Positions 11,721-22,544 of a DNA stretch of 64,000 nt are shown one piece after another. The translations under genes were made by a program, and so were the position numbers. Where the stretch lies: NCBI RefSeq assembly GCF_000204055.1, contig NW_006768817.1, positions 170,997 through 234,996 of the forward strand, given 5' to 3'. The number at the start of each line of letters is the position of its first letter. Position 1 is the first letter of the stretch. The stretch is from Melampsora larici-populina 98AG31 (lineage: Eukaryota; Basidiomycota; Pucciniomycetes; Pucciniales; Melampsoraceae). A model generated the notes under the pieces. That model was not told the origin of the DNA. It ran no database searches and saw nothing but the letters and a program-made list of their open reading frames with translations.

Positions 11721-11874
11721 AGGAGATGTGGTGTGGTATGGCTGTGTAGTTAGTTGATAGCAGGGTTGATGTGGCGCCTGGTGGTATGGCTGGGTGCAGT
11801 GGGTAGTGGTTGAGAGAAGTTGGTGGTTAGTGTGCGAATGAGTGGCTTGGTGAGACTGTGCAGTTAGGTTTGCT

Positions 11875-12095
11875 GCTGTGTATACGTGTAGGCATTACAT
11901 GTTAAACACATGTATAACCACATGTACACACAGCATCAAAGTCTACATCAGCCTACGGCTGTGTATACACTGTGGACTACAGCACACATATGTATATGTG
12001 TAGCCACCGATATGTGAGCTGTGTTCACACAGCTTCAACGGTGTGTACACAGTGCTGTACACAGGTGAAGACTGGTAATTCACACATCTAGGGCT
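11875..12095. repeat. TGTATACAC/CATGTACAC palindrome cluster
   Basis: Many short inverted words (CTGTGTATACGTG, ACACATGTATAACCACATGTACACACAG, GGCTGTGTATACACTGTGG, GTGTGTACACAGTG) lie within about 220 bp. They use the same vocabulary as the clusters at 2300-2361 and 7725-8400. It lies at the outer edge of the minus-strand KDZ/TET/FAR1-OTU island and could be its subterminal end. No clear target-site duplication was found. Confidence 0.55.
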
Positions 12096-12351
12096 GGTGT
12101 GATCACCGGCATGATCAACATGTAAGTTTTGTTGAAGGTAGAATGCCTGGTACGTGCTTGAAGGTGGTTTGGATACTTCTTGAGAGGTTGCTCAATCTTG
12201 GTAGAACTTCAAAGAGGTCTTGGTATGTTTCGACAATGGCCTCAGAGGCATCTGAGACATCCTAAACACATCTGGCGCTATATATGGGATACGTGCCAAG
12301 GATGCGTTACACGTTTTCCTCGGTACAGGTCCAAGTTTCTAGTGTACACGA

Positions 12352-12620
12352 GGAGTGCCAATTTGGCAAGGGACTACCTTGCTTTTGCAGGTACCACTTG
12401 CTCTGTGGAACGAGTATTTTCCGGTGCAGCAGATGTCTGTTCTCAGGATCGCACTGGTCTGATTCCAAGTACCATCACTATGTCTGTATGTTCACGCGAG
12501 TGGACTAAGGATGGTGTAGACCCTGGTGGTGAGTATGGGGATGCCATCAAATATGTCAATTCTTACTCAGATGAACGGGCTAAAAATAAAAACAAAAGGG
12601 TAATCAACATGGTAGATTGA
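12352..12620 (+). pseudogene. hAT transposase C-terminal fragment
   Basis: The reading frame contains LARDYLAFAGTTCSVERVFS, followed by GAADVCSQDRTGL and a short tail to a stop at 12620. This is the hAT C-terminal dimerisation region, with the S-x-E-R-x-F-S signature. It is closely similar in layout to the C-terminus of hAT-2 at 56.6-56.8 kb (LARDYLAISATSCACERTFS). No upstream catalytic exons are present, so it is a truncated relic. The GC-rich block that follows may be its 3' end. Confidence 0.75.
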
Positions 12621-12689
12621 ATATATTACGATGTTATACTATTATATAACATTAAATTTTTAAATTGTGAATTTTTTTTCTTTTTTTCT

Positions 12690-12935
12690 TGATGCAATCG
12701 AGTGCCTGCGAAAAATGCGGTCTGCGGCGCGGTGCGCCCCATTTCAGCGCGCTGCTGCCTCACTTGGGTTTTTGAAACTGAGATTGTGCTGCGGTGGGGA
12801 TACGTAGCCACTGGGGTAAACCCCAGCACTGTCCCAGTGGACCCAAAATGTGGCGCGCCACGGCAGGGTTTGTGCGTTGCTAGTAGTACCCACTGGATGG
12901 GGGAAATGTCCCTCTCAATGGGAAGATTTCTGAGG
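12690..12935. repeat. GC-rich palindromic block after the hAT fragment
   Basis: In otherwise AT-rich DNA this block is rich in GCGGCGCGGTGCGCC, GCGCGCTGCTG and GGCGCGCC words, and also holds the pair ACTGGGGTAAACCCCAG / CTGTCCCAGTGG. Similar GC-rich blocks with GGAGCGGAGC words flank hAT-2 at 53.0-53.2 and 57.0-57.2 kb. By analogy this is probably the subterminal end of the hAT element represented by the preceding fragment. From 12.94 to 13.3 kb nothing is recognised. Confidence 0.45.
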
Positions 12936-13379
12936 TGCAAAAAATAATTGGATTTTTGAATAAAGCAATCATGAAGGAACCTAGAAAGAATCATCTTTGA
13001 GTTCTCATTTTGTTTTGATCAAAAGAATGTTTTCCCTTTCTCTCTTTTCTATTTGTTTTTGTTCTATAAACTCCTTTACAAAGTTGCTTTTTCTTTTTTT
13101 TACACCCCTTTACTCCACAGTATGTTCTCTCTGTTCTTTTTTGAAATACAAAACACATTTTTCTTTTCAAAAAAACATTACTTTTTTGCCTGTAAAGCCC
13201 ATAAGCGCTGCAAGGAAAAAGCACACTCCTAGTTATTTTTTTGCCCCCAAAAAAGCCTCTCACTACTGCTAAAGCTACCAAGCTTGAGTGAGTCTTTTTT
13301 GCGCTACACCTCCAGTTTTCACGTGAGTGGTGCTGTGTAGCGCTGCAAGCCAGGCTTGGCTGGTGCACACAATCTCTCT

Positions 13380-14330
13380 TGCAAGGTTGTACTTGTTCAC
13401 AAAGTCAGTACTCAATGGTCATCAACCCACAACTCACTTGAGCAATTCTTTGAACTCAAGAGAGTCATCAAGTATCACTGTGACGGAAACCCAGTCTTAT
13501 CCAAGTTCAACCTCATGGAGAATGAGTGGGATCTAGTGGGAGGCATTGTCCAATTTCTTTTCCCTTTTGCTGTTGTTATCAAATCAATCAAAGGATCAAA
13601 ATATCCAACTTTCTCAGAGGCAATGCCTGATTACCAATGGATAGTTTGACGTCTTGAAGCTGTAAGTTATTTCTTGCACTTATTTTCTTTTTTTTAAACT
13701 TTGATTTCTGCCTTGCTTATCATTTGCTATTTCTCTATCTAGGCTTGGCACAATTATGAGTCCCACAACATGCGGGGGGATATCTTACTGATGCTTCAAA
13801 AAGTTCAACAGTACAAAAAGGCTGCCCTCCCAAAGTCTGTCTACATATATATGTGCCCCTATCTTAGATCCTCATCACAATCTCTCAGCAATCAACTCTA
13901 CTAGCTTATCTTCGCTTGGATGGACCAAGGACAAACTTGTTGAATACTTTAATCAACAGCCAAAAGATTCAAACCTCCTGCTGACCCCAAAATCAAAGTT
14001 GTTGACCCAGAAGTCCAAGACCAAACTAACCATGATGACATACCTTGACACTTTATAAAGTTTTGCAAGACCATCTCAATTTGAGACCAAGTCAGGGAGT
14101 ACCTCAGTTTGACAATCAAGGATGAAGATTGTGATGCCTTACCTTTCTGGAGAAGATCACAGTGTAACTGGCCTATTCTTGCTTGCATGGCTAGTTCCAT
14201 GCTTGCTGTTCAAGCAACTGCTTCACCATCTGAGTGAGATTTCTCAGCCTCTGGGAGGGTAATGTGCAATTATTGTTCTTCAATGACTCTGCAGAACCTA
14301 GAAGCTCAGATTTGACTCAAAATCTGAATA
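13380..14330 (+). pseudogene. hAT transposase relic with stops and frameshifts
   Basis: Segments of a second, different hAT transposase can be read in order. STQWSSTHNSLEQFFELKRV, DGNPVLSKFN, VQFLFPFAVVIKSI and KYPTFSEAMPDYQWI lie at 13405-13649. AWHNYESHNMRGDILLMLQK follows an intron with acceptor near 13742. LPFWRRSQCNWPILACMASS then leads into SASPSE-stop-DFSASGR at 14140-14260. The TGA at 14235-14237 stands where the family has Arg in the SERVFS signature, the change expected from CGA to TGA. Other stops and frame changes separate the blocks. From 14.33 to 14.69 kb no gene is seen. Confidence 0.72.
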
Positions 14331-14695
14331 AGATTATCAAATAGACTCTTGTTTTTTATATGCTACAACTTAGTACTTGCTATTTTACAAATTAGTACTT
14401 GGATAAATATGACAAATGCAATCTATTGTGTTTTTGCTGAGCAACTCTGGTATTGCTCCCCCAAAGAAACATACCACACCTCAAGGCAACCTGAATGCTC
14501 TCTGAGGTGCCCTTGGGTCAGGACAGGTCTTGGCCCTGTCTTGAGGCCAGCCCGGGTTGCAGCCTTGCCCCCCACTCTACCCTCATCTCTAGGTATTCCT
14601 TAAGTCCCTAGAGAATAACCGGCCTAAGGACAAGCGGAAACAGGCCTTTACTGAGATGGATGTAGTGGTTTGGAGTAGGAAAGCCCCTTGGCTTG

Positions 14696-16690
14696 AACAA
14701 GCCCTCTCTGCGCGGCCACATCCATGCGCCTTGCAGAGGGGCTTGGGACTAATTGTGAGATTCTGGCACGGAGACTCCAAGGATCAAGTCCTCTTAAGTC
14801 ATTTTTTGCTTTTTCCCATTTTCCTCACTGATAAACACCAACTTTCCTTGCAGGCGACTTTCTTCACCCCAATGTTGTACACATCCTGGTATGCTCATAT
14901 CTTAGATATCATGGGTGATGTGGACGGGAAAATGGGATGAAAATCTTTACAACAATGCCCTTTTTTGAATTTCAAGTTGCTTTATGTTGTGAATACAGGC
15001 TGTACAGTGGGGACCACCCCCTTTTTTTTGCATTGCTTTAAGTGTTTTTGGAGCCGTCAGGCTATCAAACACTATGTCATATGTCCAGCACCAGTAAAAC
15101 CCCTCTGGCTGTGTCAGGGGAAAGGGTTGCTGTTGGCTGTTTCACAGGGCAGATATATCTAAATAACAAAATGTTGCAAGCTACTCGCATCACTCGAGTT
15201 TGGTTATCTGTTGCTCGGTCCGAGTATTTGGATTTTGTTGTTCAGTTTGTTTCTCTTATATGTACTTTTTGTTTCCACATCTTCTATTGTCCAATTTCAC
15301 TTTGTTTTTTGTTGACTCGGACCTTTTGAAGCAAGCAGTTTTCTCACTTTTTGAAAAGCAAATGTTGTTTATTACTGCATTTGGCACCACATAGCTTCTT
15401 TCCTTGCTCCGATTACTCCTACATATCTTTGAATTTTCCTTACTTGTAGTTGAAAAGTAACTCAATTCAATCAATTGTCCATGTATTTTGCCCAATGAAG
15501 TATTAGTTTTTTGGTCTCTTGGTCTATATGGTGAACCAATTAGCCTCCCCCTGCTGAGCCGATCACTACCACATGTTTATTGGCCTTTCATGTTTGTTGA
15601 TTCAAGGGTCCACCTAATTGTGTTTGGGATCTGTTTGTTTGATTTCTCATTCTCATTGAACCACCAATTGTTGTTGTCTTTTGTCTTTTTGTTTCTTTGT
15701 AGATTGGAAGTTGTGCTTTTATAACACTGGTCACCCACCATTTTTACCACATATGCTTAGCCAGTAGGCTATAAAATGGCCTATGCTTTGTTGGTTTTTT
15801 TGGTCTCCACTTTGATTGGACAACCCTCCTCCTATCCCTGTCACTATTTTGCCAATATATATTTGCCCATTTTGCTTATTTGTATCAACTCCATTCCCGT
15901 TAAACAACAAACCCATGCATCCCTTGATTTGTAGACTGCAAGAATAAACCTATCTAACCGTCAATCGTTTTTCAGTTTATTAGTGAAGGTTTCAGACACT
16001 TTTGTATGTTCTGTCAACTCTGCATCGCGGGAACCTTACACTACTGAGGTACTAAAACATTTGATAGTCAAGGGGGTTGAAGTGGAATCTTCCTTTACAA
16101 ATCTGGAGGCGGGGTATCAATGCTTTCTGTGTCTTGTTCACTTGATTAAGGGTCACCAGGAATAGATTAACTTCCTCTGCTTATAAGGGTTTTTATAATG
16201 GTCAAATAGGGGATTTTATTGTACTCATGATATTTAACCTGGAATTGATTACCCTCCATATGTATAGGGGAGTGAATATGAGTTGGTGGTGACAATATGG
16301 GAAGCTTTTGATAGCAAAGTGTGGTTAAACATGATATGTTTTAACCTATACAAGTGGGTTTTTGTATTTGATTTTGTAGTAAACGGTAACTTGGAAACAA
16401 TCAATTGGAGTTGTAAATTGTTCTCCTGTTGCGCGCATGCGCGCATAGTGTCTAGTAGCTTGAAAAGGATCCTCAAGCGTTCACGAATGGAGGATTCTTC
16501 CAGGTTGATCAGTGATAGAACACATGTACAAAGTTTTTCCGAAGAACTTTGCCTGCAAGGCAAAGTGTTGTTTATCAGTGAGGAACACCGGAAAAGTCAA
16601 AAACGACTTAAGAGGACTTAATCCTTGGAGTCTCCGTGCCAAAATTTCACAATTAGTCCTTATCTGCGAGGCGCGCGGATGTGGCCGCGC
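14696..16690. mobile_element. Long-armed inverted-repeat (foldback-like) element
   Basis: Sequence 14696-14850 (CTGCGCGGCCACATCC ... GGCACGGAGACTCCAAGGAT ... CACTGATAAACA ... CCTTGCAGGC) reappears as its reverse complement at about 16545-16690, with scattered mismatches and small indels. The enclosed ~1.7 kb is AT-rich, with no coding sequence I can support. A perfect GCGCGCATGCGCGC palindrome lies near 16431-16445. The right arm has extra sequence between GTGGCCGCGCAG and the next shared word, TTGAACAA. Arms of this length with no transposase suggest a foldback or nonautonomous DNA element. Target-site duplications were not identified. Confidence 0.65.
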
Positions 16691-16743
16691 AGCACAGCCA
16701 ACAAAGATGCCTCGGATTTTTCAATCAGAGGGATTGTTCAAGC

Positions 16744-16832
16744 TACAGCCATTCCAAGAATCATCAGTAGTTTATGGTCAGTTGTGAGCGTTGACAGGTT
16801 TTGTCCGAATGTCCAAAACTTTGGACAAAACC
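16744..16832 (-). repeat. 89-bp repeat, left copy of an inverted pair
   Basis: On the minus strand this block begins GGTTTTGTCCAAAGTTTTGG and ends TGGAATGGCTGTA. The same 89 bp, with two visible mismatches, occurs on the plus strand at 26847-26935. The block has its own internal palindrome (GGTTTTGTCC ... GGACAAAACC). The pair brackets 10.1 kb containing the 18.2-20.8 kb gene, two host-gene relics and the Tc1/mariner gene. Confidence 0.85.
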
Positions 16833-17289
16833 AGTTTTGGACCTGAGCCCTGGTTCCCACGTTCGGACATCTCTTTGACACTGCCATACTACTTACCCAC
16901 GTACATCCAACACTTCATCAATTCAGTCTTGACAAAGGCTCCCACCTCTGAGTTCTTAGAAACGTCAGACAGATCGGCAAGGCTCATCAAGGCCTTTCCT
17001 TTCCAACCACCCCTCGGTTGTCCTTCCTTCCTCCTTTTGAGTGCACTCATCTAACCCTTTCGAGTGCACTCATCTAACCCAGGCTATCAACGGTATGTAG
17101 TGTACTTCTTTCGACCTTCAATCATCTTTGTGGAACAGACCTTTGATTGATAATATACCCTTGTTTTTATTATGGATTCTAGGTGATATCGGACAGACTC
17201 GGCTTATGTAAATGGAAGCATCGAATCACATTGAGTTCAACAACGACGCTTTCTTACAAGATTCAACTACTCAATCAATCACCCGTCAG

Positions 17290-17690
17290 CAACTGGTTTC
17301 AAATTTCAAAGATTCCAACCAAGAAGGTCCCTAATTTACCATTTATCTCGACTATAGGTCTCCGGTCTGCTACCCGTTTCAGAGTCCAAAGATTCCCAGC
17401 AAGAACGTCTCTTCTCTAATTCGAAAATTCAGTTTCTCCAATCAAAACTCTTAGGACCCTCAAACTTAGTTTACTTTGTTCAGTTTTTCTGCAGCTCATC
17501 TCACTCAATCCTCACTTTGATTCCAAGCAAGAACCTCCCCAATTCTAATTATCTCGTCGACCCATTCAGTGAAGGATTGAACTCAAGATTCCAAGCAAGA
17601 ACCTCCCTAATTCTAGCTGTCATTATCTCGACGACTAATTCAGTGAAGATCAAGCTCAAAGATTTCAAGCAAGAACGTCTCTATTCACTT
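17290..17690. repeat. Degenerate direct repeats in an upstream region
   Basis: The phrase AAAGATTCCAAGCAAGAACGTCTC, followed by TAATTCTAATTATCTCGTCG and ATTCAGTGAAG-like words, occurs about four or five times with divergence (near 17305, 17390, 17518, 17585 and 17660). It lies 300-900 bp upstream of the TATA box at 17893. It could be promoter DNA of the next gene or old tandem repeats. The rest of 16.86-17.88 kb shows no gene. Confidence 0.5.
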
Positions 17691-17892
17691 TTGTTGACGT
17701 CTCAATCACTCCCTGAAAGCTTGGCACCGAAGTTTCTCTTCAAGAACAAACCTCCTAGCTTCTTACAAGCTGTGTCCTACCGGCTCAATTTATTTAATTT
17801 GGCATCAAGTCAGTTTTGAATTTGTGCGGAATCAAAAATACTCGGGATACTGCCTACACTGACCCACAACCGACGATGCGAGGTCATTTGGC

Positions 17893-17899
17893 TATAAAA
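17893..17899 (+). promoter_or_regulatory. TATA box candidate for the 18.2-20.8 kb gene
   Basis: TATAAAA in the context GGCTATAAAAGGACC is a textbook core promoter element on the plus strand, 290 bp before the chosen ATG at 18189. Transcription would be expected to begin near 17925, leaving a 5' leader of about 260 nt. This is inferred from motif and spacing only. Confidence 0.5.
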
Positions 17900-18188
17900 G
17901 GACCTCGATCTTGGGGCGAATTTGATCTTTTTGCTCATCAGCTCACTTCAGATTTGATATTTTTCGTAGTTACTTACAAAATTTTAGCAACTGTTAAAGT
18001 TTGCACTATCATATATAACTGTCTATTCCTCATCTCTTTAAATCACTCATCGAATCTCTTCAGCAAGTCATCTACCAGATCACTCGTATCAGTTTGTGGC
18101 TTGTTTTTTTGGGTCTATCTACCTGGACGCAAAAGGGGTGTGAAACTCATTTGCTTTTATTTCTTTGTTTATGTTCTTTGGTTAGGTC

Positions 18189-20782
18189 ATGTCGAACTCC
18201 AAATTGTCTTCTGGTTTCGTTTCTTTGCAAACCGAGCTGTCGATCAATGATGTTGTACCGGAAACTCCTGCTCCTGCGGAAGCGCCAGGCACTGGTGTCA
18301 ACGATCGTAAGCTACACATGTCATTTCAAATGTGTGTCACGTACCAAGCTAACCAAGAGCCTCACCTCTTCAGTCTGGGAACCAGATACTCCTCACCTGA
18401 TTGGAGATGATGCTCCTGCGTTACCGGCCGATCCCTTATTTCGGGTGGGTACCTTTGAGCGTGAACAGTTCGATCACCGGTACCAGGTTGAGATCCAAGT
18501 CTTGTTCAAGATACACACGGAGGCGGAGGTTGTCCTTGATAACCCGGTTGCCAACGTTTCGAGAAAGACCAAGGCCAAGCCTTCCGGCCGCCGATCCGCT
18601 GCCACCACCGTCGACGTGATTGATTCCAAAGTGTTTAATAATGGGGTGACCTTATTATTACGCGCTTGCCTTTATGGCAAGTGCCTGAAGGAGTTCAGGG
18701 AAATGTGCGCTGACATCTGCAATTCATACGCACCGGGTATGAAGCAAATGATCTTGCATTCGGATGTAGCTGGTAATTTAACGTGGAAGACCACCGTCGG
18801 ACGTGCTCCGCCCATCGTACTTCAAGACCACTTGAAGTACTTCGACTTTGTCAACAAAGTCAGCCATTCAAACACCCGGAGGGCCACCCTCTTGATTCAT
18901 ACGGAGTCCTCCAAGCTTGCTGCAAAGAAGCAAGCCAAGGTGAATATTGGCTTTTCTCTCATGTCTTTTTCTCCAACTGAATTTGATGTTTAATCACCTT
19001 TTTAGGCTACTGCTGCCAAAAAGCTTATTGCTTCGACCAATGGGCCAGCAGCTGTTGCTTCTGAGCTGGCCGATGCAAACTTGCGTCTCGAGGTATGTGT
19101 TATGTTCTTATTTTGTTGTGGTATCACGAAGGTATCTAATCAAAGAAATTGTGAACAGGAATCCGAAAAAAAAGTCTCTCTCCATGTGACCACTGCCGAA
19201 CTGTTCAACTACCATTCAGATACCGGAACTGCAGGAGGTGATGGTGCCATTCTCACCGCTCCTTGGGACCCTAACTTTCAATATCGATTTACTTTGCACT
19301 GTGCTTACATATGGGCAAAATGTATTGTAAGTCTGGATCCTTGACTTCCAAACTTTACAAAAACAATCCTAATACCCTGATCATGTTTGCGCTACGTACT
19401 TACAGGGGCAAGGTATGGCAACCAAGCACATGGCGCCTAACACACCCGAATACCGAACCAAGATGAAGAAAACCCAAGTCCTCCATCCTGGCACTAAGCT
19501 CAAAGACCGACTTAAACTCAGATTTTCTAACGGTCGATTGGGTAAGATTCGCTCTCGCAGTCGTAGCCCCTTGAACAAGGGGATTTGTATCGATTCTCCA
19601 TCCAAGCAAGGTGGCAAGTCCAAGAGCTTGGGCTCACCTCGCCGTCGTAGTCCTTTCAAAAGGCCAGTGTTTTCCGATTCACCATCCAGGAAAGGTGGCA
19701 ACAACCAAGTGTTGGGGTCATCTTCCAAGCCCCTGGTCAAGACCCGCTCCGGTAAGTTTTCAACATAGTCTCTATTCATCAAGTTGTTTTTATTAACCTT
19801 ATGGTTGTTTCGGTTAGATGACGCGTTATCTGTCAAGAAGGATGAGTTGTCTTCAGGTCAGTCTATTCCTGACCACTATGTTAGGGATAATAACCACTGA
19901 CGTTTATCGTTCTTTCTGACTTGCCGTTATTTCTCCTTCAATCCAGACAACATTGATGTCGCACTTCATTTCCCTAAGAAACTTGTTTATCCTGAACGCC
20001 CTGAGCCCTCAGAGTCTAACGTTGATATAAAGTTGGAGTCTGGTAAGTTTTCTCTTGAAGTGACTCCATCAAAACGGATTTGACTTTGATGACTTGTATT
20101 TATTCTTTATAAACCAGATGACCCCGATATCACAATCAACAGCCACCAGAAGGTTCATTATCCACCTCGAAGCCCATCCAAAAAGCGCCGTGGTTTTGAG
20201 GATGAGCGCAAGACCGGTGGGTCTTCATCCAAAAAGAAGATGAAGATGGAATCAGGTGGGTGAAGTTCTGATGATGCCTCTGACGTATTGTATCAGACTA
20301 ATGATTTCTGATCTTCATCTATGTGCCAACCAGACGATGACAAGTTCCAAATCCATTCAGGTTTGTGATTTATTGTCAGTCCTCGATATGGTGGTGAAAC
20401 TGACCTTTGCTTACCATTTCTGTCAGACGGATTCCATCCTCCAAAGGACCAATTTTTTTGGATCACTGATTCCGACGCGGTTTATTCAGACCCCGTTGAT
20501 TCCAATGACGAATCTGCCATGTCCAAAGCAAATACTGATGAGCTTGAGTTCCTCCAAGCTCATGAGGCTGACTTGGATATCTTTGTGAAAGCTTGCGGCA
20601 TCACAAAGAACTACGACCGCGTTCGAAATCGCCTTATCAACTCTGGTATCCAAACTTGGAGCGATTTGGTGCCAGGTGTCAAGATGACCGCGGCCATTTT
20701 GATGGAACATGGTTTCAATCGTCAACTCGCCGGCCGCCTTTTGGAAAAGGCTCAAGAACGTTATGATCAAATGAATGGTTAG
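18189..20782 (+). CDS. Ten-exon gene of unknown function, 646 aa
   Basis: The exons are 18189-18306, 18374-18939, 19006-19092, 19159-19326, 19406-19751, 19818-19856, 19947-20042, 20118-20255, 20334-20360 and 20427-20782. All introns are GT-AG, and the frame is open throughout. I do not recognise the family. Visible features are WEPDTPHLIGDDAPALP near residue 40, a conserved-looking folded block (LFKIHTEAEVVLDNPVANVS to LKYFDFVNKVSHS), an Ala/Lys-rich helix (KQAKATAAKKLI) and a basic RSRSRSPLNKG region. Short acidic exons follow, then KKRRGFEDERK, a likely nuclear localisation signal. The C-terminal ~85 residues (FVKACGITKNYDRVRNRLI ... GFNRQLAGRLLEKAQERY) resemble a small helical domain. Exons 6-10 all join in phase 1 at a Gly/Asp boundary. 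Intactness argues for a functional gene, but a transposon-borne role is possible. Confidence 0.72.
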
Positions 20783-21089
20783 TCATCCCGACCAATCCTT
20801 GCCATCAGTATATACTGACTCACTCTTCCTCCATCCAGCCTGATTCTGTGTAGTAGTTATCAGCACCTATCGAGAGTGAATGATGAAGAGTTTTGCTATC
20901 TTCTGCGTAATTCGATTTTTATAGATCGGTTGGTTACCATATCAGAATGTGATATGACTTTCACATTACTCTGGTGCTTCCTTTATCCTCTCACAATTCA
21001 TCATTAAGTTTCTTTATATGATAGTCACCTTCACAAAGGGTTGGACATCAGAACTTGTAAAACCGACAAAAAAAATATTCAAAAATGCC

Positions 21090-21480
21090 TTTGACTTTAT
21101 CTCCCTTTCTGATTTCTATCTCCCTTTCTGATTCCTCTCGTATTATGAGATGGTAACTTCTCAAAGCCTTGTTGGACATCCAAACTTGTAACACCAACAA
21201 TGTTTTTTTCCATAAACAACTTTGACTTTATCTATCTCCCAATGTGATTGAACTTGTGTGATCCAGATTCGCGTGTCTTTTCTTGATTCCCCTCACCCCT
21301 GATTTTTTTCGTATTACGGTATTGTGTAAATCCGCAATTATTAAATTTCAGTCTCCACCCTTTGACTTTGTCTATCTCCCTTTCTGTTTTATCTCGTATG
21401 ATCCAGATTCCCCTCGCCCCTGATGTTTTTAGTATTATGGTATTGTGTAAATCCGCAATTATAAAATATCAGTCCCCAAA
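21090..21480. repeat. Degenerate direct repeats downstream of the ten-exon gene
   Basis: CTTTGACTTTATCTCCCTTTCTG, GATCCAGATTC, CCCCTCACCCCTGAT, and TATTACGGTATTGTGTAAATCCGCAATTA recur two or three times. The last word is near 21315 and again near 21437, about 121 bp apart. No coding potential is evident. The region 21.5-22.0 kb is plain AT-rich DNA. Confidence 0.5.
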
Positions 21481-22042
21481 AAGTGCCCGTCCATTCATTG
21501 GTTGAAAATTTGGCCCCCTCCACCTGCCCTGTTATCTTCGATTAGATCTGAGAGAACATATTATTCAATCATTATATATTGGATAATAACATGTGAATGA
21601 AACCCAAAGGTATACTCAATGAAATAGGAAATTTTTGGCCTGTTGAAACAGCGTCTTCATTTCATTTTTAATTAATAATTCCAAAAAGGGTAAAAACTAT
21701 CATGTGTCTCATGTGGCTCGTCTCTGGGTGAGTTTCAAAAACAAGGCAAAATAAATCAAATAATATTTTATTCTCAAAGATTTTTCTCAAAGAGTTTTGG
21801 AAAACATGCAAACTGTTTTGAATAATATTTTATTCTCAAAAAAAAATCATGTCTCGTTTAAAATAAACAGAAGAACTGAACGCGTGACTTGGATAATCTT
21901 GTAATTTGTGTTTGATACTGAAACAAAAAATAATCATGTCTGATTTAAAATACACTAAACAACCGAACGCCTCTGACTTGAATATATTTGTAATTTCTGA
22001 TTGACTAGCCCAATCAGCGGCGGGCGCCGCACAGCTCTTGCT

Positions 22043-22252
22043 CTACCACTCAAACACTTCCTGATCTTCAGTACATTGCAACAAACCACACAGATGCCAT
22101 ACATGGTCAGCTTGTATGACTGATCTTACAGCCCTTGAAGCAGTAGCCACATGATTACCTTTCATATGTTTGCTTTGTCTTGTGATAACATCTCCCTTGA
22201 CAACTCCTTGATCTTCACACATGGACTCTAAATTTTTGAATTTGTGTCTCAT
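22043..22252 (-). other. Unexplained short reading frame
   Basis: A 69-codon minus-strand frame reads smoothly: KFKNLESMCEDQGVVKGDV, then VATASRAVRSVIQADHVWHL and CGLLQCTEDQEVF. Its composition looks protein-like, unlike the surrounding frames, but I cannot assign it. It has no obvious partner exons. It could be a fragment of a repeated rust gene or transposon. From 22.26 to 22.54 kb nothing else is seen. Confidence 0.25.
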
Positions 22253-22544
22253 GGACTCCCATTTACTGGAACATTTTTACCAACACAAAACCCCTCAGGG
22301 ACACTGTGTTCTCACCAAGTCATGTCACACTTTTTCAACGTGAAACTCAACCCCTATGTTGTTCACACTGAAGGCAAGCAAAGTAAATTGGAAGTAAATG
22401 CAAAAAAATAGATCTTCATTTTTTTATTTGATATGACTAAGATTGCTCTTGTGCTTTACAACTCATGTATGTGCAAACATCATTCTCTGCTACAAAGAAT
22501 GAATTGACCTGAATCATTTCAGCTGCCTTGATTATCAGTCTTGG

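Noticed and set aside
12995..13370. Overlapping open frames on both strands
   Set aside because: They arise from T/A-rich low-complexity sequence and show no protein-like motifs.
18094..18993. A 299-codon plus-strand open frame
   Set aside because: It reads through the intron at 18307-18373 and begins in upstream leader sequence. The spliced model with ATG 18189 gives a better N-terminus and keeps the frame through ten exons.
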